This document shows positions 12,019 to 23,310 of a stretch of DNA of 64,000 bases, piece by piece (positions within the stretch are counted from its first letter, which is position 1; every line of letters begins with the position of its first letter). The DNA comes from Lepisosteus oculatus (taxonomy: Eukaryota > Chordata > Actinopteri > Semionotiformes > Lepisosteidae): positions 38,314,788 through 38,378,787 of the forward strand of contig NC_090697.1 in NCBI RefSeq assembly GCF_040954835.1. The letters run 5' to 3'. The notes under the pieces were generated by a model that saw nothing but the letters and a program-made list of their open reading frames with translations, was not told where the DNA came from and ran no database searches. Made by a program: the position numbers and the translations under genes.

Positions 12019-13584
12019 ATATAAAAAGATGTATAATTGAAAGAAATACAGTATAAAAGATACTTTAAAAAGTTATATAAAATCTATGTATGGGTCACTT
12101 AGAAACTATGCTCCCATTACTGTTTCAGTTTAAAAGACAAAAAAATGCTTATGTTCTTCTTTAAGTAAAATGGATAATAATTAGGATTTTGTTAACATGT
12201 AATGCATTCCAGGTCTTTGAAGAATATAAGATCGGTATACAAAAGGTGCATTTTGAGTTGTAATTTTCTGCTGAAGGATGGAAAGGGGAGATGTGCAGCC
12301 TTCTGTTACAACACTAGTGCTGCAGGTTTTATTTTAACAATGTTATCGGTGTTTCCTATAAATTTTCTAGAAATTTCGATAGTATGGAATTGGTATTTTG
12401 GTGGATGTTAGTCTCCATCTAGTGGTAATCCTATGTAACAATTTCCCACATTGCATATTTCTTTTATGTGCAGTTTCCTTGCTAGGGGACCTGATAGTTT
12501 GACAAGAGCAGGTTGTATTGTATTGACGCCATCAATTATTAAAGTAGATGTTGCTGCATTGGGCGCATTTGTGATGGTGCTTTCCCAGTAGTTCACAGTA
12601 GGAGCGAACAACTACAGATATTTTTATGACACTAAAGAAAGCCTTCTAAGAAATGACAAGCAGTACTTGTATTTAATGTTTTATGTAAACAGAGGAAATT
12701 CACAGACCCTAGTGTTATTTCTCCTTTTAATAAATACGTTTTAAAAATGTCTTGTTTGAGAGAAAAATAGTTGATATAGTTCTTATTTTTGCATCTGAAA
12801 AGAAAGAGGAAGCAGCTGCTGATATTTGCGTAAGAAGTGCAGAACACTTTTCTGTTTTTCTCTCCTGTAGCTCTTCTGAATGTAGAACTTCTGTGTTCTT
12901 TAAGGTATCATGACATAAGATGTAGAAGTGTAGTTATTTAATAAAACAATTTACCGAAAGGCATCAAAATGCAAAATTTGAAACCCATAAACTGAAATTA
13001 AGTGATGGATTTTTCATACATTGTTCCTAAAAACAGGCAGAAAATAAAGTGAAATAGAATAGGGTTCACTAATACAGGGTATACAGTATACGTAATTTTG
13101 GACTCTGCAGTGAGATTTGCCTCATTGCTTGTTTTGCCTAAGGCAAATTGTTTAGACCTCATCTAGTAGATCTGTGATGACTTTGTCTTGTACTCATCTG
13201 GTGCTGTACAGTATTGGCTTTTGAGCATTTTGAACATGTAAGGTTTTAGGCAGATAATGCCCATAATGCCCATAGCTTAAGTTTGTGTAACTTTTGACCT
13301 TTCAATTTCTTAGCTTAAGACTATGTTTTTATTAACTTCCTCTTCCCTTCAAACTTCAAATTTCAAACTGATAAGAACTTGAGATTTCCATCATCTTGAC
13401 TGTTAGGCAAGTTTACTTTTAGTAGAGATTAACCGGGCTTTAACACATTTTAAACTTTTGAAGAAGCAATCACCAGGAATGTCTGACCAAAACATAATGG
13501 AATTTATTTGAATTATCTGTGATTTGTGGATGTCAATATGGAAGAATGTGAAACTATTCTGAAATGATTAAAATGTGGTACTGG
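12019..13584. other. Non-genic sequence
   Basis: No exon is supportable. A minus-strand open frame at 12408-12611 has no recognisable domain. A reverse-strand CCACTAGATGGAG at about 12415 is loosely CTCF-like. Confidence 0.4.
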
Positions 13585-13960
13585 GGGGCTTCTTGAGTGG
13601 CTTGGCTGGTAAAGCTGTTGTCCCAAGTGCAGTGTGAGGTTGTCAAGGCAGGTATTGCACTTTAGAGCTGGGTCATGTTACTAACAGACTGAGAATGGTC
13701 AGACACTTGCAGGTATGCAATGCTGTCTCAGAAGGATTTACCTTCCTTCAGTTGGTTCTGAACCTTTTGGCAGAAGAATGGATTGGAGTGATGTGTTAAA
13801 AGTTAATTGGCTTGAAGGTTGACAGGTCAAAGGAGTCTGCCAACACTACTTTCTTTTTTTTGTGCAGGGTTCATACTGTAGCTGTGAGTCAAGATGTGAA
13901 AAACACACAACTGGTGATTACAAAATGGGATGGGTATAGCAAATAAATAATTGGCATTTA
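13585..13960 (+). repeat. tRNA-derived SINE-like repeat
   Basis: The head GAGTGGCTTGGCTGGTAAAG resembles a tRNA A-box region. The body and tail are shared with 9700-9995 (TCAAAGGAGTCTG, GGGTTCATAC, then an AAATAAATAATTGGCA-like tail). A B box is not clearly preserved. Old copy; family name not assigned. Confidence 0.5.
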
Positions 13961-14850
13961 ATTAAAAATACAATCATGTATTATTCTAAATTACTGTAAA
14001 TGAATTTAGGAAGTGTTAAATAATCTTTCTCTGTGGTTGAGGTCAGTGGAATTAAGCTGGAGAAAGTCACTGCCTCTATTGGAGAAATGAATGTCTCCAA
14101 ATAAACAGATGTGTGAAATTAAAAAAGGAGAATCAAAACTGGATGGAATATGTTTTTTTTAATTAAATGTAATCCTAAAAGGAAAACAACCTTTGTTCAA
14201 CTGCCTGTGCTCACAGACAAATGTGAAACCTGGATGTTTGAATGCAAGAATGATTAAATAACTGAAAATAAGATAGGGCAGAAAAATACATAAATGAGGA
14301 AAACTGAGTTTTTGATGTTATTGGAAGCATGAAGAAATTATACACGGGGGGGATATACTGAATGTTGCAAAAATCTGTTCTGGATCCCAGGAGATAAGAC
14401 CAACAAGGGATAACAAATGTAAAATGCTTCAATAAAATACATTTCAGGAGTGGCACAGATGTGAAGAACAAAAAACAGGAGACCTTTTTCAGGGAACCTT
14501 GGGGATGCCTTTATTTGCCGTTTTGAAAAGAGCTGGATTCATGTTTGCCAGTTCCCTACGGTATGGAAATCCTGGAAAAGTTATGGAAAATTAAATTAAA
14601 TTTTCCAGACCTGGGAAAGTTGTGAAAAATGATAAAATATCCATTAAGTTTCGGAAAAGGCATATATATATATATTAATTGACCCAAAATTATCATGGCT
14701 CTATCAAGTAATTTAGTTTGTAAACGTTTGTCAAACGTTTAAAGAGGCTGCGGCGTTGCAGTTTCTAACAAGATACATTAAAGTGTTGGGTCAGACCGTT
14801 TTGTGGGAATTTTATAGCGAGCCGTAAACTAGCCTATTGCCTAAGTCAAA

Positions 14851-15600
14851 ATGCCGGGTAAATATGTTTTCAGTGACCACTGGTTAGCAGATGAAAAATA
14901 CAAGCTATGGCTCCGAAAAGATTAAGACCCAGTACGTGCGAGATGTAAATTATGCAGGAAAACTTTTGACTGAAGAATATGGGTGAAGCTGCGCTGGCAA
15001 GTCACGCGAACGGTAAAAAACACATCGACAATTAGAAGGCTGCTAGAGAAACAATTGGAATCGGCACCTTTTCCAACTCACCTGCAGCAGCACAACGAAG
15101 GTTAACACGATCACCTCACGCAGTGAGACAGCCAAGCAAACACGGATATCAGTGTCCAACTATGATGTACTACTGAAGTGTTGTGGGCGCTGAAAGTAAT
15201 TGATTCACATCATTCGTACAAATCGTGCGCAAACTTTGGGCAGCTGTTTAAAACAATGCTCCGTGACCGGCGAAATCGCAGCTAAATTTCCTTGTGACGA
15301 AACAAAATCCGCAAATTTGACCACTTTCGGAATTGCTCCCTATTTTAAATTGTTGCTTGTCAGATAAGTATCACGACAAGCAGGATATGCTTAACCACGC
15401 ACTGCAACTCATGCAAATGGATTTACATTTTGAGGATTTGGGATGGTAGAGAAGTGAAAACTACAGTAGGTACTGTATGTAGGCTCGGAGTTTATGGGGC
15501 ATGCAACTGCTCGGGACATTATGGAGAAGATGCACAACACGCTCTCAGAGTGGACTAAAAAATCATTTGAGATTGATCGGATTCCCAAATGACACCTTTC
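14851..15600 (+). pseudogene. Decayed hAT-type transposase gene with BED zinc finger
   Basis: It starts MPGKYVFSDHWLADEKYK and continues, past a stop, into a BED-type finger (ARCKLCRKTFD, then ALASHANGKKHID with the Cys-Cys and His-His spacing). After frameshifts it gives SHHSYKSCANFGQLFKTM, TTFGIAPYFKLLLV, LNHALQLMQMD and GSEFMGHATARDIMEKM. These blocks, in this order, match the BED-finger hAT-related proteins typified by vertebrate C17orf113/ZNF862-like genes. At least two stops and several frameshifts make it non-functional. The C-terminal catalytic and dimerisation regions are absent. Flanks at 14560-14640 and 16230-16290 repeat words like TATGGAAAAGT and may belong to the element. Confidence 0.7.
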
Positions 15601-15984
15601 AATATTAATATTGCACTTACTATGTTCAGTTTGTCAAGATGTTAAGGCACTTTAAGTTATTTAAACAGAAACGAGCTTGTGTTTACGAAGTGAAGCATTT
15701 AATGAATGAAAAAGACCATATATTTTCCTAGCCTATGTGGACTTACTGATGAGCAATGTTGCTAATGTTCGAGGAGTAAGCATGCTGTTCAGGTAAAAAA
15801 AAAGTAATGCCATGCAAGAATGTATTTCAAATGAAAGTTTTGCATCTGACAAATCTATAGCAACTGTAGACATTTATTGTTTTGATTGGTGTTCTTTGTA
15901 TAATTTTTTCTATGACATAAATCATAAGGGTGACCTTACACACAGATATATTTGTCATTCTCTAAGTTGTAATCCACATTTATG

Positions 15985-16130
15985 CTCAGTGGTATTGAAC
16001 TGGCCATCATTTTTTCCTCTAAACCAGCTTTTGCACACCTGAAGAACTAGTCATCAAATCACCAAACCCTTAGTTGAATCAAGTGTGCAAGAGCTGGGTT
16101 AGAGGAAAAATGTGCAGGACAGTGTGGCCC
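15985..16130. mobile_element. Small inverted-repeat element (MITE-like)
   Basis: The left arm TCCTCTAAACCAGCTTTTGC reappears in reverse complement as GCAAGAGCTGGGTTAGAGGA, with a GGCC word just outside each arm. Between them lie about 40 bases. The structure is a short hairpin-forming MITE, probably a DNA-transposon derivative, but the exact ends and target duplication are not clear. Confidence 0.5.
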
Positions 16131-16309
16131 AATGAACGAATGAATGAATGAATTAAATACCACTGCTTTAAATCCCACAAATTGTTGTAGCAGTTGTAAG
16201 GCTCAACTTATTAATGAAAGTGTAGAAATATAGTAATGGAAATTTGGTTAGAAGTTATGGAAAAGTCATGAAAAAGCTTTGGAATTTTGTTGGTAAAAAT
16301 GAGTCAGAA

Positions 16310-17504
16310 TCCTGCTACTACCTGCTTTCTATAGAGGTCCTCTAGTTAGGTTATAATAATTGTTTCCATAAAGTAAGATGAGACATTTAGTGATTTATGA
16401 CAATTTGGTTCAGTATTGACACCCTCCTTTTGAATGGTCTAATTGTTTCCCTAGGTGCAATGCCTGTCGTTGCTGAATACTATCTTGTTTCCTTTAAAGG
16501 GTTACAAATGAGTGAAGGCTATTCAGCTCACCTAGATACCACTGGGTCCCAGAGATCTACTCATCTTGAGTGCTTCTAATACGAAAAATACTTCTGCCTC
16601 TTCTATGATAATACTTTTTGATACAAAACATTGTCCTTCCACTGCCTGGGACATAGTGTAGATTTTATTTCATAAACTCCTGCATGAAAAACTTGTTTAA
16701 GTAATTTCTATTTCCAACTCCTAATTTCCAATTACCACTTAAACTTTTTAAAGTAATTTATAAATATTAGTCGTTTCCATTTCATTGCTTACAAACTTTA
16801 CATTTTCCTTTATCCTTTACTGTTCTTTGCTGTTGTCATGTCGAATCTTTCATTAATTTTAGCTATTGCAATATTCCTTTTTGTCTCTCTTGGCATTCCT
16901 AATATCCCCCTTTACCTGTCTTTGCAATTCATCATTTTAGTTTTTACTGCATCTTGTTTTTTAAATCATTTTCCAAAGTGGTTTCTTTATTTTTTCTGAA
17001 CTTATTTTTTACACTGTATGGCTCACAGCTTTTTAGCCTGTGATTTACTTACTTATTGGATATATGTTCTGTCCTTCAAGTAGAATATCTTTCCGCTGTC
17101 CATCCATCTGTACCAATTCCATGTCTATCCTCTTCCATTCTACTTACGGATAGCACTGTACACTGTATACTGCAGTGGATAATATTGTTTTTTATATTAA
17201 CAGACACCTTTCTTTAATTTCAATTTATTCTGCCTTCCTATTCTTTCCACCTCTAAATTTGAATGTGTGTTTTTTAATTTCTAGTTCCTCTCAATTTTTC
17301 AGAATAATGTGTGTGTGTGTTAATTAGAATGTAATATAAAGTGGCTTTATTAATAATTTCTGTCATGTCTTTGAATTATTTATAGCAAACAAAATGGTTT
17401 TAGGGGTAAATGTAAAAAAAAAAAACAGGGTCTTTAAACAGCCGGTACTCATCATACATTAATGTTTAATGTTCGTAAATAACTGAAAAATGATAATTGT
17501 TCAA
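16310..17504. other. Non-genic sequence
   Basis: AT-rich, with T-rich runs at 16720-17300 and a short (GT)n near 17310. No feature is supportable. Confidence 0.4.
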
Positions 17505-17700
17505 CACATTAGAATTAATTCAAGTAGGTAGCTGCGTCAGCATGCATAGGCTGCAAACGACAAGTAAAAGCTTATTCTATGCTGAAAAAGAGAAGAAAAG
17601 TAACACAACATTTCAGCGGGTGAGCCTTCGGTTGTGAAGACTCCAGAAGAAGGCTCCATAGCCGTAGTCCATAGTTCTTTTATTCACATTAGAATTAATT
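17505..17700. mobile_element. Penelope-like fragment with perfect 16-bp target duplication
   Basis: CACATTAGAATTAATT occurs perfectly at 17505-17520 and 17685-17700 and brackets a 164-bp insert. The insert carries AGCTGCGTCAGCATGCATAG, a TTATTCTATGCTGAAAAAGA segment and AAGAAGGCTCCATAGCC. All of these recur in the copy at 48775-48952 or the palindrome at 22683-22988. A long, variable target duplication indicates target-primed reverse transcription rather than a cut-and-paste transposon. The AAGAAGGCTCC...AGCCGAAA-type words are typical of the terminal regions of vertebrate Penelope-like elements (family inference). No reverse transcriptase remains. Confidence 0.6.
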
Positions 17701-18000
17701 TGAACAAAGCAGGACCTTGCCTAGGTACCTCTTTCTCATCCGTAGGCCCACAGTAATCTCTCTTCTCTTACGGACGTGCAGGCCAAAGGACATCCTCTGG
17801 GAGCTTCTGGAACAAAGACAGCAGCACTTTTGTCCAATGAGCGACAACCTACCTTGTGGACCTACGTTTCTTCAAAAAGGGCTTGTCCTTCTTTGTTTTA
17901 TTAAAAGTTTAACAAGCTCATGATTTGTCTTGATAATTTTCCTCTCCAGGACTAACTGCTGTTATGAAGCTTCAGGTCTACTACCATTTAATCTGAAACC
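17701..18000. other. Non-genic sequence
   Basis: A somewhat GC-richer stretch lies between the Penelope-like insert and the minus-strand pseudogene. It may be the pseudogene's 3' part, but I cannot show this. Confidence 0.3.
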
Positions 18001-19446
18001 TTAACTGGCTGAGCTGCTTCTCTGTCACCAAGCCTCAGCGATCTATCATATAGAGATCTATCAAGTCAGCTCTTCTCTCTGCTGCCTTGTTTGGCCACTT
18101 CTAGCTGGATCTGAAAGTCGTTCATTTCAACATGCCACACATGCTGTGTGTCTAGGAGTCTTCTTGAAGGTCCTTCAGGAAACAGTGAAATGTATAACCA
18201 ATCAAAAGTCTTTTGTACTGTTCGCACTCTGCTCTTAAAGTTTTCTGCCTCTTTTATCTTCTCTATCAGGTCCAAAGTTTGTGTGGCAGTCTGGCTGAGG
18301 ATATTCTTGGCTTTCTGTTTGAATTTACAGACTGGGGAGAAAATACTTCCCTTCACATATTTCTTTAGCAGACCCCATTGCTTTGATCAACACACTAAAA
18401 TCAAGGGGTCTTATCTTTTCTTGTTCAATTTAATCTTTCAACTGGAGAATCTCATATGGTTCCCCTTTTCTTTTTCTTCCCTCAGGGTGGGCTTTAGCAT
18501 GATCTCTATGGAGATAATGCTCAAACTGTTTCTACTCAGCCATAGTCAATCTGAGCTGGGACTAAAGACTCTTCACCTGTGTCTTCTGTCCTTCATTTCC
18601 TCCTCTGAATTGGACACTGTGGACCAGAACTTTGTGAGGAAAGTCTTCTCTTGCCTGGCCTTTTCCAGCTCTGTGTAGAGGTTGTCATCATTGCTCTGGG
18701 ATTTCTTCACCTCTTCACCCATTTCGTTTAGATACTGTACCTCTGCAGTGTGTGTAAACTGGCTGTTCTTTGTCTTATACAGTAGGCAGCTGTTTAATTT
18801 CTAGGCTTTGCATCTGCTTCTGTTCTGGCTGCAAGGCCTTACTATTCTTTTTTTTAGCAAATTAGTCCATTTTGATTCACTTTCTTGAAATTAGCCTTTT
18901 GCCGGCTCTCAGTCTGGCTGGTGGCCCTATTAATGGCCTTGGAATCTTTGTCTCTTTCCTCCTCTCTGCACTTTTTCAAACACAGTGACTCATTTCCATT
19001 TGTCTTTCCCTCTGATAGCTCTGGGAATATCATTTCCCCTGTCCTCATCTTGTATGAAAAAACTTCTTCTCCTCTTCCTCAGTCTCCAAACTGGAGGCTA
19101 AATTAATGTCCTCGGTAACCTCAGATTGAGTTTGCTCTTTGTACTTCCTCTTAACTTTTTTTCTGTAACTAAGGAGTCGACATTCCTGTTTTACAGGTTT
19201 CCTGTTCCAGACTGCATCTCCTCTGTGCTCTATTCCTCATAAGGCCAGGCTTGTGATTTGTGGCCATACACCATAAAGAACAAACTTAATCTTTTCTGGA
19301 CCACTTCTGCCACGGGCTCTCATCTGACAGGGGAGACTGTTACTTTAAAGCTTCCATCTGAAGCTCTGCATCCACTTTCATGAGATCCAGCATAATTTTT
19401 ACTGAGCCTCAGGAAAGATGTTTCCTGCTTTCTCTCTTCAGCCATA
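18000..19446 (-). pseudogene. Broken coiled-coil gene or retrocopy, unidentified
   Basis: The minus strand reads as a decayed intronless-looking gene. It opens at 19446 with MAEERKQETSFLRLSK, followed after a 1-base shift by LDLMKVDAELQMEALK. Later blocks are SEVTEDINLASSLETEEEEK, KKCREEERDKDSKAINRATS, NLYTELEKARQEKTFLTKFW, YEILQLKD, and a 96-residue open segment (18066-18356) with NILSQTATQTLDLIEKIKEA. Composition is Glu/Lys-rich and heptad-like, as expected for a coiled-coil protein. Many frameshifts and stops separate the blocks. I see no poly-A tail or target duplication, so a processed pseudogene is likely but unproved. I do not recognise the parent gene. The 176-codon plus-strand frame here is its antisense shadow. 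Confidence 0.5.
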
Positions 19447-22400
19447 ATGAAGTTCTAGGACCACCAATCCATTCCAAGGCCATCATTTTATTCTATTTGT
19501 TTTTTTATCTAAAACAATCCCTTGTGCTTTTATCAAACCATCATGAGAATACATTATTCCCCAGATCACAACCTGTGTCAAATCCTCCACCATATGTGAC
19601 ACCCTGGGGTCAGGCATGCCATAATGGGATTTTTAAAATAGACGAGCCCCAGAAAACAGACACACAAACACAGCCATAAGGTACAAACTACTACAGCTTT
19701 ATCTATTATATGGGAAAATACAAGAAAAACACTCAAATTTGGAGCTCCGTTTTGAGCTGCTATATAGAAGTTTTGAAATCCCTTACTAACATACTGAGCG
19801 GGTAAACTGAGACTCTTCACAAAACTCAGTTTCTTGGCTCCTTGGTTCCTTGGTCAGTAATTGCCTTCTCACTTTGACTACAGCACACAGCAAATCTGCC
19901 CTATGTCCCCAGACAGCAGATAGACTGACCCTAGAAGTCTTTCCTTCTTGATCTTTACACTGTCACCTGCCTGTCTTTTACTACCTTATAAGGTGGCTCT
20001 CTTTACTTTTCGTTGGTTTTATGAACCTGATGTACTACATCCTCACATTGTACTATCTGTAAGTTCATTTAAGTACTCTGAAGAGTTTGTTAGTTTTTAG
20101 CTTTTGAATGCTTTATTTCTTGTCTTATAGGGGAAACAGAAACATATCACAGAAACACATTACTTATTCCTTGCACGAACACAGTGTGTTTTTGATAAAT
20201 CTGTCAGTTGGTGAAACATAAAGTAATCTTGCATCTGCAGTTTATAAATTTAGCTTATTAAATTATGTATAATTATGTATGACTGTTGTTATGCAATGTA
20301 CTTAATCATGTGATACTAATATTTACAAAGGTCTCTTGGAAAGTACTTATGTGCAGCCCCTGAAAAAATCTTTCTAAATTAATACTTAATGATGGGTCAC
20401 TCTTGGCTTGTTTTAATTTAATCAAAACCCAGACTTAAGCATAAGTTAAAGGTAAAAAATTATTCAAGAGACACTTTTGATGTTGACTCAGATGTATTGA
20501 CGTTGCTAATGAGTAAAAGCCTATAGAATCACAAACCAAACTGAAAGGTGTGTAATACATTGGTTTAAAAAAAAAGGTAATCAGATCTTGTAGAGTCTGT
20601 TTTAATATCCTTATATGTGATTTGCATAAAGCATGAGAAAACAGTCAAAGCACAAAGAACTAAAAATTTAGAAAGAATGGGAAATTTCTGTGGATATGTG
20701 ACTCTTCCATATCCATGGAGTGGTATGAGGGCTTCTAAGAACTACCACTGAAGAGGTGAAAGCAGCCAGTTACTATGTTAGTTATTTGCATCTAAGAGAC
20801 ATCTTAGTCTATTTAATATACTAGGCTTGTCAATATACAAAATAGAATATTGTGTTTTGTATTGTAACAGTCCATAAACATACTACCAGACAATTTATGT
20901 ATGGTGTATTTTTCTTCATATAATAAAGAAAACATGCAAACATATTAAATTAAAAATTCAAAAATAAAACATGCATACCTTTATATAACTAATTCAATTA
21001 TTTATGCTGGAAGAGGCTTACAGGATAAACAACATGTTAAGGTTATTGTAACGCAACAAAACACATGCCAAAAGACTGCCATTGGAAAGTTGTGAATTCA
21101 TTTTATGACTCATAACTGTAGGAGATTCAGCACCCTGTTGTGTGGGATAATTGAATTCTCTTTAAAACTGAGTGTAAACACCATAGTTTGATGGTTAAGG
21201 ATGAGATAATGCAGGTGAAAGAATGTTCGTTTCTAGTTACCCACGCACATTTTAAAGAAAAGGCAACCTGAATAATCATCCAGCAGTAATCTGAATTAAG
21301 CATATTTAATTTGTTTGTGTAGCAGGGTTCAAATGCATTTCATGGCTGAGAGACAGAATGCTTTAGGAGCAATCATAAACAGTATCATACCCTGCTGCAG
21401 ATGCTACTGCAAAACATTTATTATAAATTACAAAACCATTGTTACAATTTTCTGGTTGTTGGACTATTTATCCACCCATTTCCTCTTCATTAACAGATGA
21501 CCAAGAGAATATATGAAAGTCACTTGTTTCCACAGAATAATGTAATGTTGGTACATAGGCTTTAATTTTTTTAAAGATCAGTTATCTTTATTGCCCGGTA
21601 TTTCCTATTAAATGAAAGCCCTGGATTACATGCTGTTGGTTCTCTCCCCATGGGGTGTTACTTCAGGTTTGTCAGTTGTCCCATGACATTATATACAGTT
21701 TACAGAGGGTGTATACAGCTTTTAGGACAGAAAACCAGCTTTCTGCAAATAACACAGATAGGGATTGCGCCTTGCCTGGAAAAAATAGCAGCCTGTTTTG
21801 CAAAAAATAGTGAGCAATAGTAGAACTGTTGTAGATTTATTTCAAAATGTTCCACATGATCTTCCACTTTGTTCATTCCATGGTGTTCATGTAATATTTA
21901 TTATTTTGTTTCATTTTGTGTATGCTTTTGTTGTGGTATTTAATTGTGATGTCAGTTTTCTAATTGCATCCTCAAAATAAGTTACCTTTAATGATACCTT
22001 TAAGGACAAAATAAATATCAAGGTTATTTTACTGACCTTAAAGTAGGTTGGCTGAAAAGACATACAGGGGTATGTATTATTTAATGTACTTGGTATTCAT
22101 TGTGAAATAACTGCAAGATAAACTGTGATATTCTGAAAGAAAGTCTTTAGCATTTCTTCCACGGGACAGGATTTGGCAGGCAGCCAATAAACTGAGTTTA
22201 CTGCATTGCACTATTCCTCTGCAGTCAGTTCATCAGCATCTCTATAAAACCAGCATACTGCAGAGTTCTCCGAGGTAGGAGATGTCATGCAGTCCTGGAA
22301 AGTCTTACAAACACATGATGCAATCCATATCCAATAGATAGTTTTTATTTATTGTGCTGCATTGAAATGGTCAAAATAATAATTATAAGGTTCTTTTACT

Positions 22401-22682
22401 TACCTTTCAGTAGGTTTGCTGAAACGTTATATGTAATAATTAATGTACTTAGTGCTTGGACACAGTTTGGCCATACAGTACATTCTCAAGCAACAGTGAA
22501 AGTTCTTTGGTCCAGTGTTTAAAAAACAATATACAAGATGTCTTGTTTCACTAGAACTAGAGTAAACTGGGTAAATTACACTTTGTACAACCACCTTAGG
22601 AAGAGGTGATGTTTGGTGACCCCTGATATAAGGTAGTATGAGTAAGAAGTTCACATAAATAGTTGCATGCGTAGACTGCATT
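19447..22682. other. Non-genic sequence with a small diverged direct repeat
   Basis: No gene is supportable. About 90 bp at 22005-22105 and 22371-22458 are diverged direct copies. Shared words are CAAAATAA, AAGGTT.TTTTACT.ACCTT, AGTAGGTT.GCTGAAA and TTAATGTACTT. Confidence 0.4.
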
Positions 22683-22988
22683 TAAACATTTAATTGCCCA
22701 CCAAGACACCACAATATGTAGACATCAAATGTATAATACTACCTGATGAGGAACAAAGAAAGGTTTATTCCTTTCTGAAAAGAGACATTTTGGCTGTGGA
22801 GTCTTCTACATGTATGTGAAGAAGGTTCTTGAGGAAGAAGGTCTGAAAGACTTGAAGAAGGCTCCACAGCCAAAACGTGTCTATTTTCTTTTTAGCATGG
22901 AATAAACCTTTAGTTGTTCCTCATAAAGTATTATTATACATTTGAAGTCTACATATTGTGGTGTCTTTGTGGGTAATTAAATGTTTAA
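22683..22988. repeat. ~306-bp imperfect palindrome (Penelope-like, head-to-head)
   Basis: Two arms of about 150 bp are inverted around 22835. The outer ends are AAACATTTAATTGCCCACCA and the reverse complement of TGGGTAATTAAATGTTT. Inner arms both carry GAGGAACAA.., a GGTTTATTCC word and TTGGCTGTGGAG. The inner part is the same family as 17505-17700 and 48775-48952 (GAAGAAGGCTCCACAGCC, AGCATGGAATAAACC). RNA from either strand would fold into a long hairpin. Head-to-head pairs of terminal repeats are known for Penelope-like elements; that assignment is inferred. Confidence 0.65.
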
Positions 22989-23310
22989 ATCTCCCATTTG
23001 AAGAAGATTGTGCATTGAAGAGTGTTTGTGTAAACTGTTCCCTTAGTCAGATCATTGTGGAAGTTACAATGGTCAATGATTCAGGTAACCAAAAAATTAT
23101 AACACTTTTAACTCAGGCTAAACCAATTCTTAATTAAATGCTTAAGTCTGCTCTCTGGCAGTACGTTGAAAGAAAATAGAGGAAAATAGAGGATAAAAAA
23201 CACACATTGGAGAAGAGTGGAAATGTATAAAAGTTGTTTAATCAGGCCCACAAATCGTTCATTAAATGCTGCAAGTGCTATTATCCATTATAATGTTTCA
23301 ATGTCATTAA

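Noticed and set aside
12408..12611. Minus-strand 67-codon frame with a protein-like look
   Set aside because: No recognisable family, no splice context and no neighbouring exon.
18148..18678. 176-codon plus-strand open frame
   Set aside because: It is the antisense of the minus-strand coiled-coil relic, whose blocks make far better protein sense.
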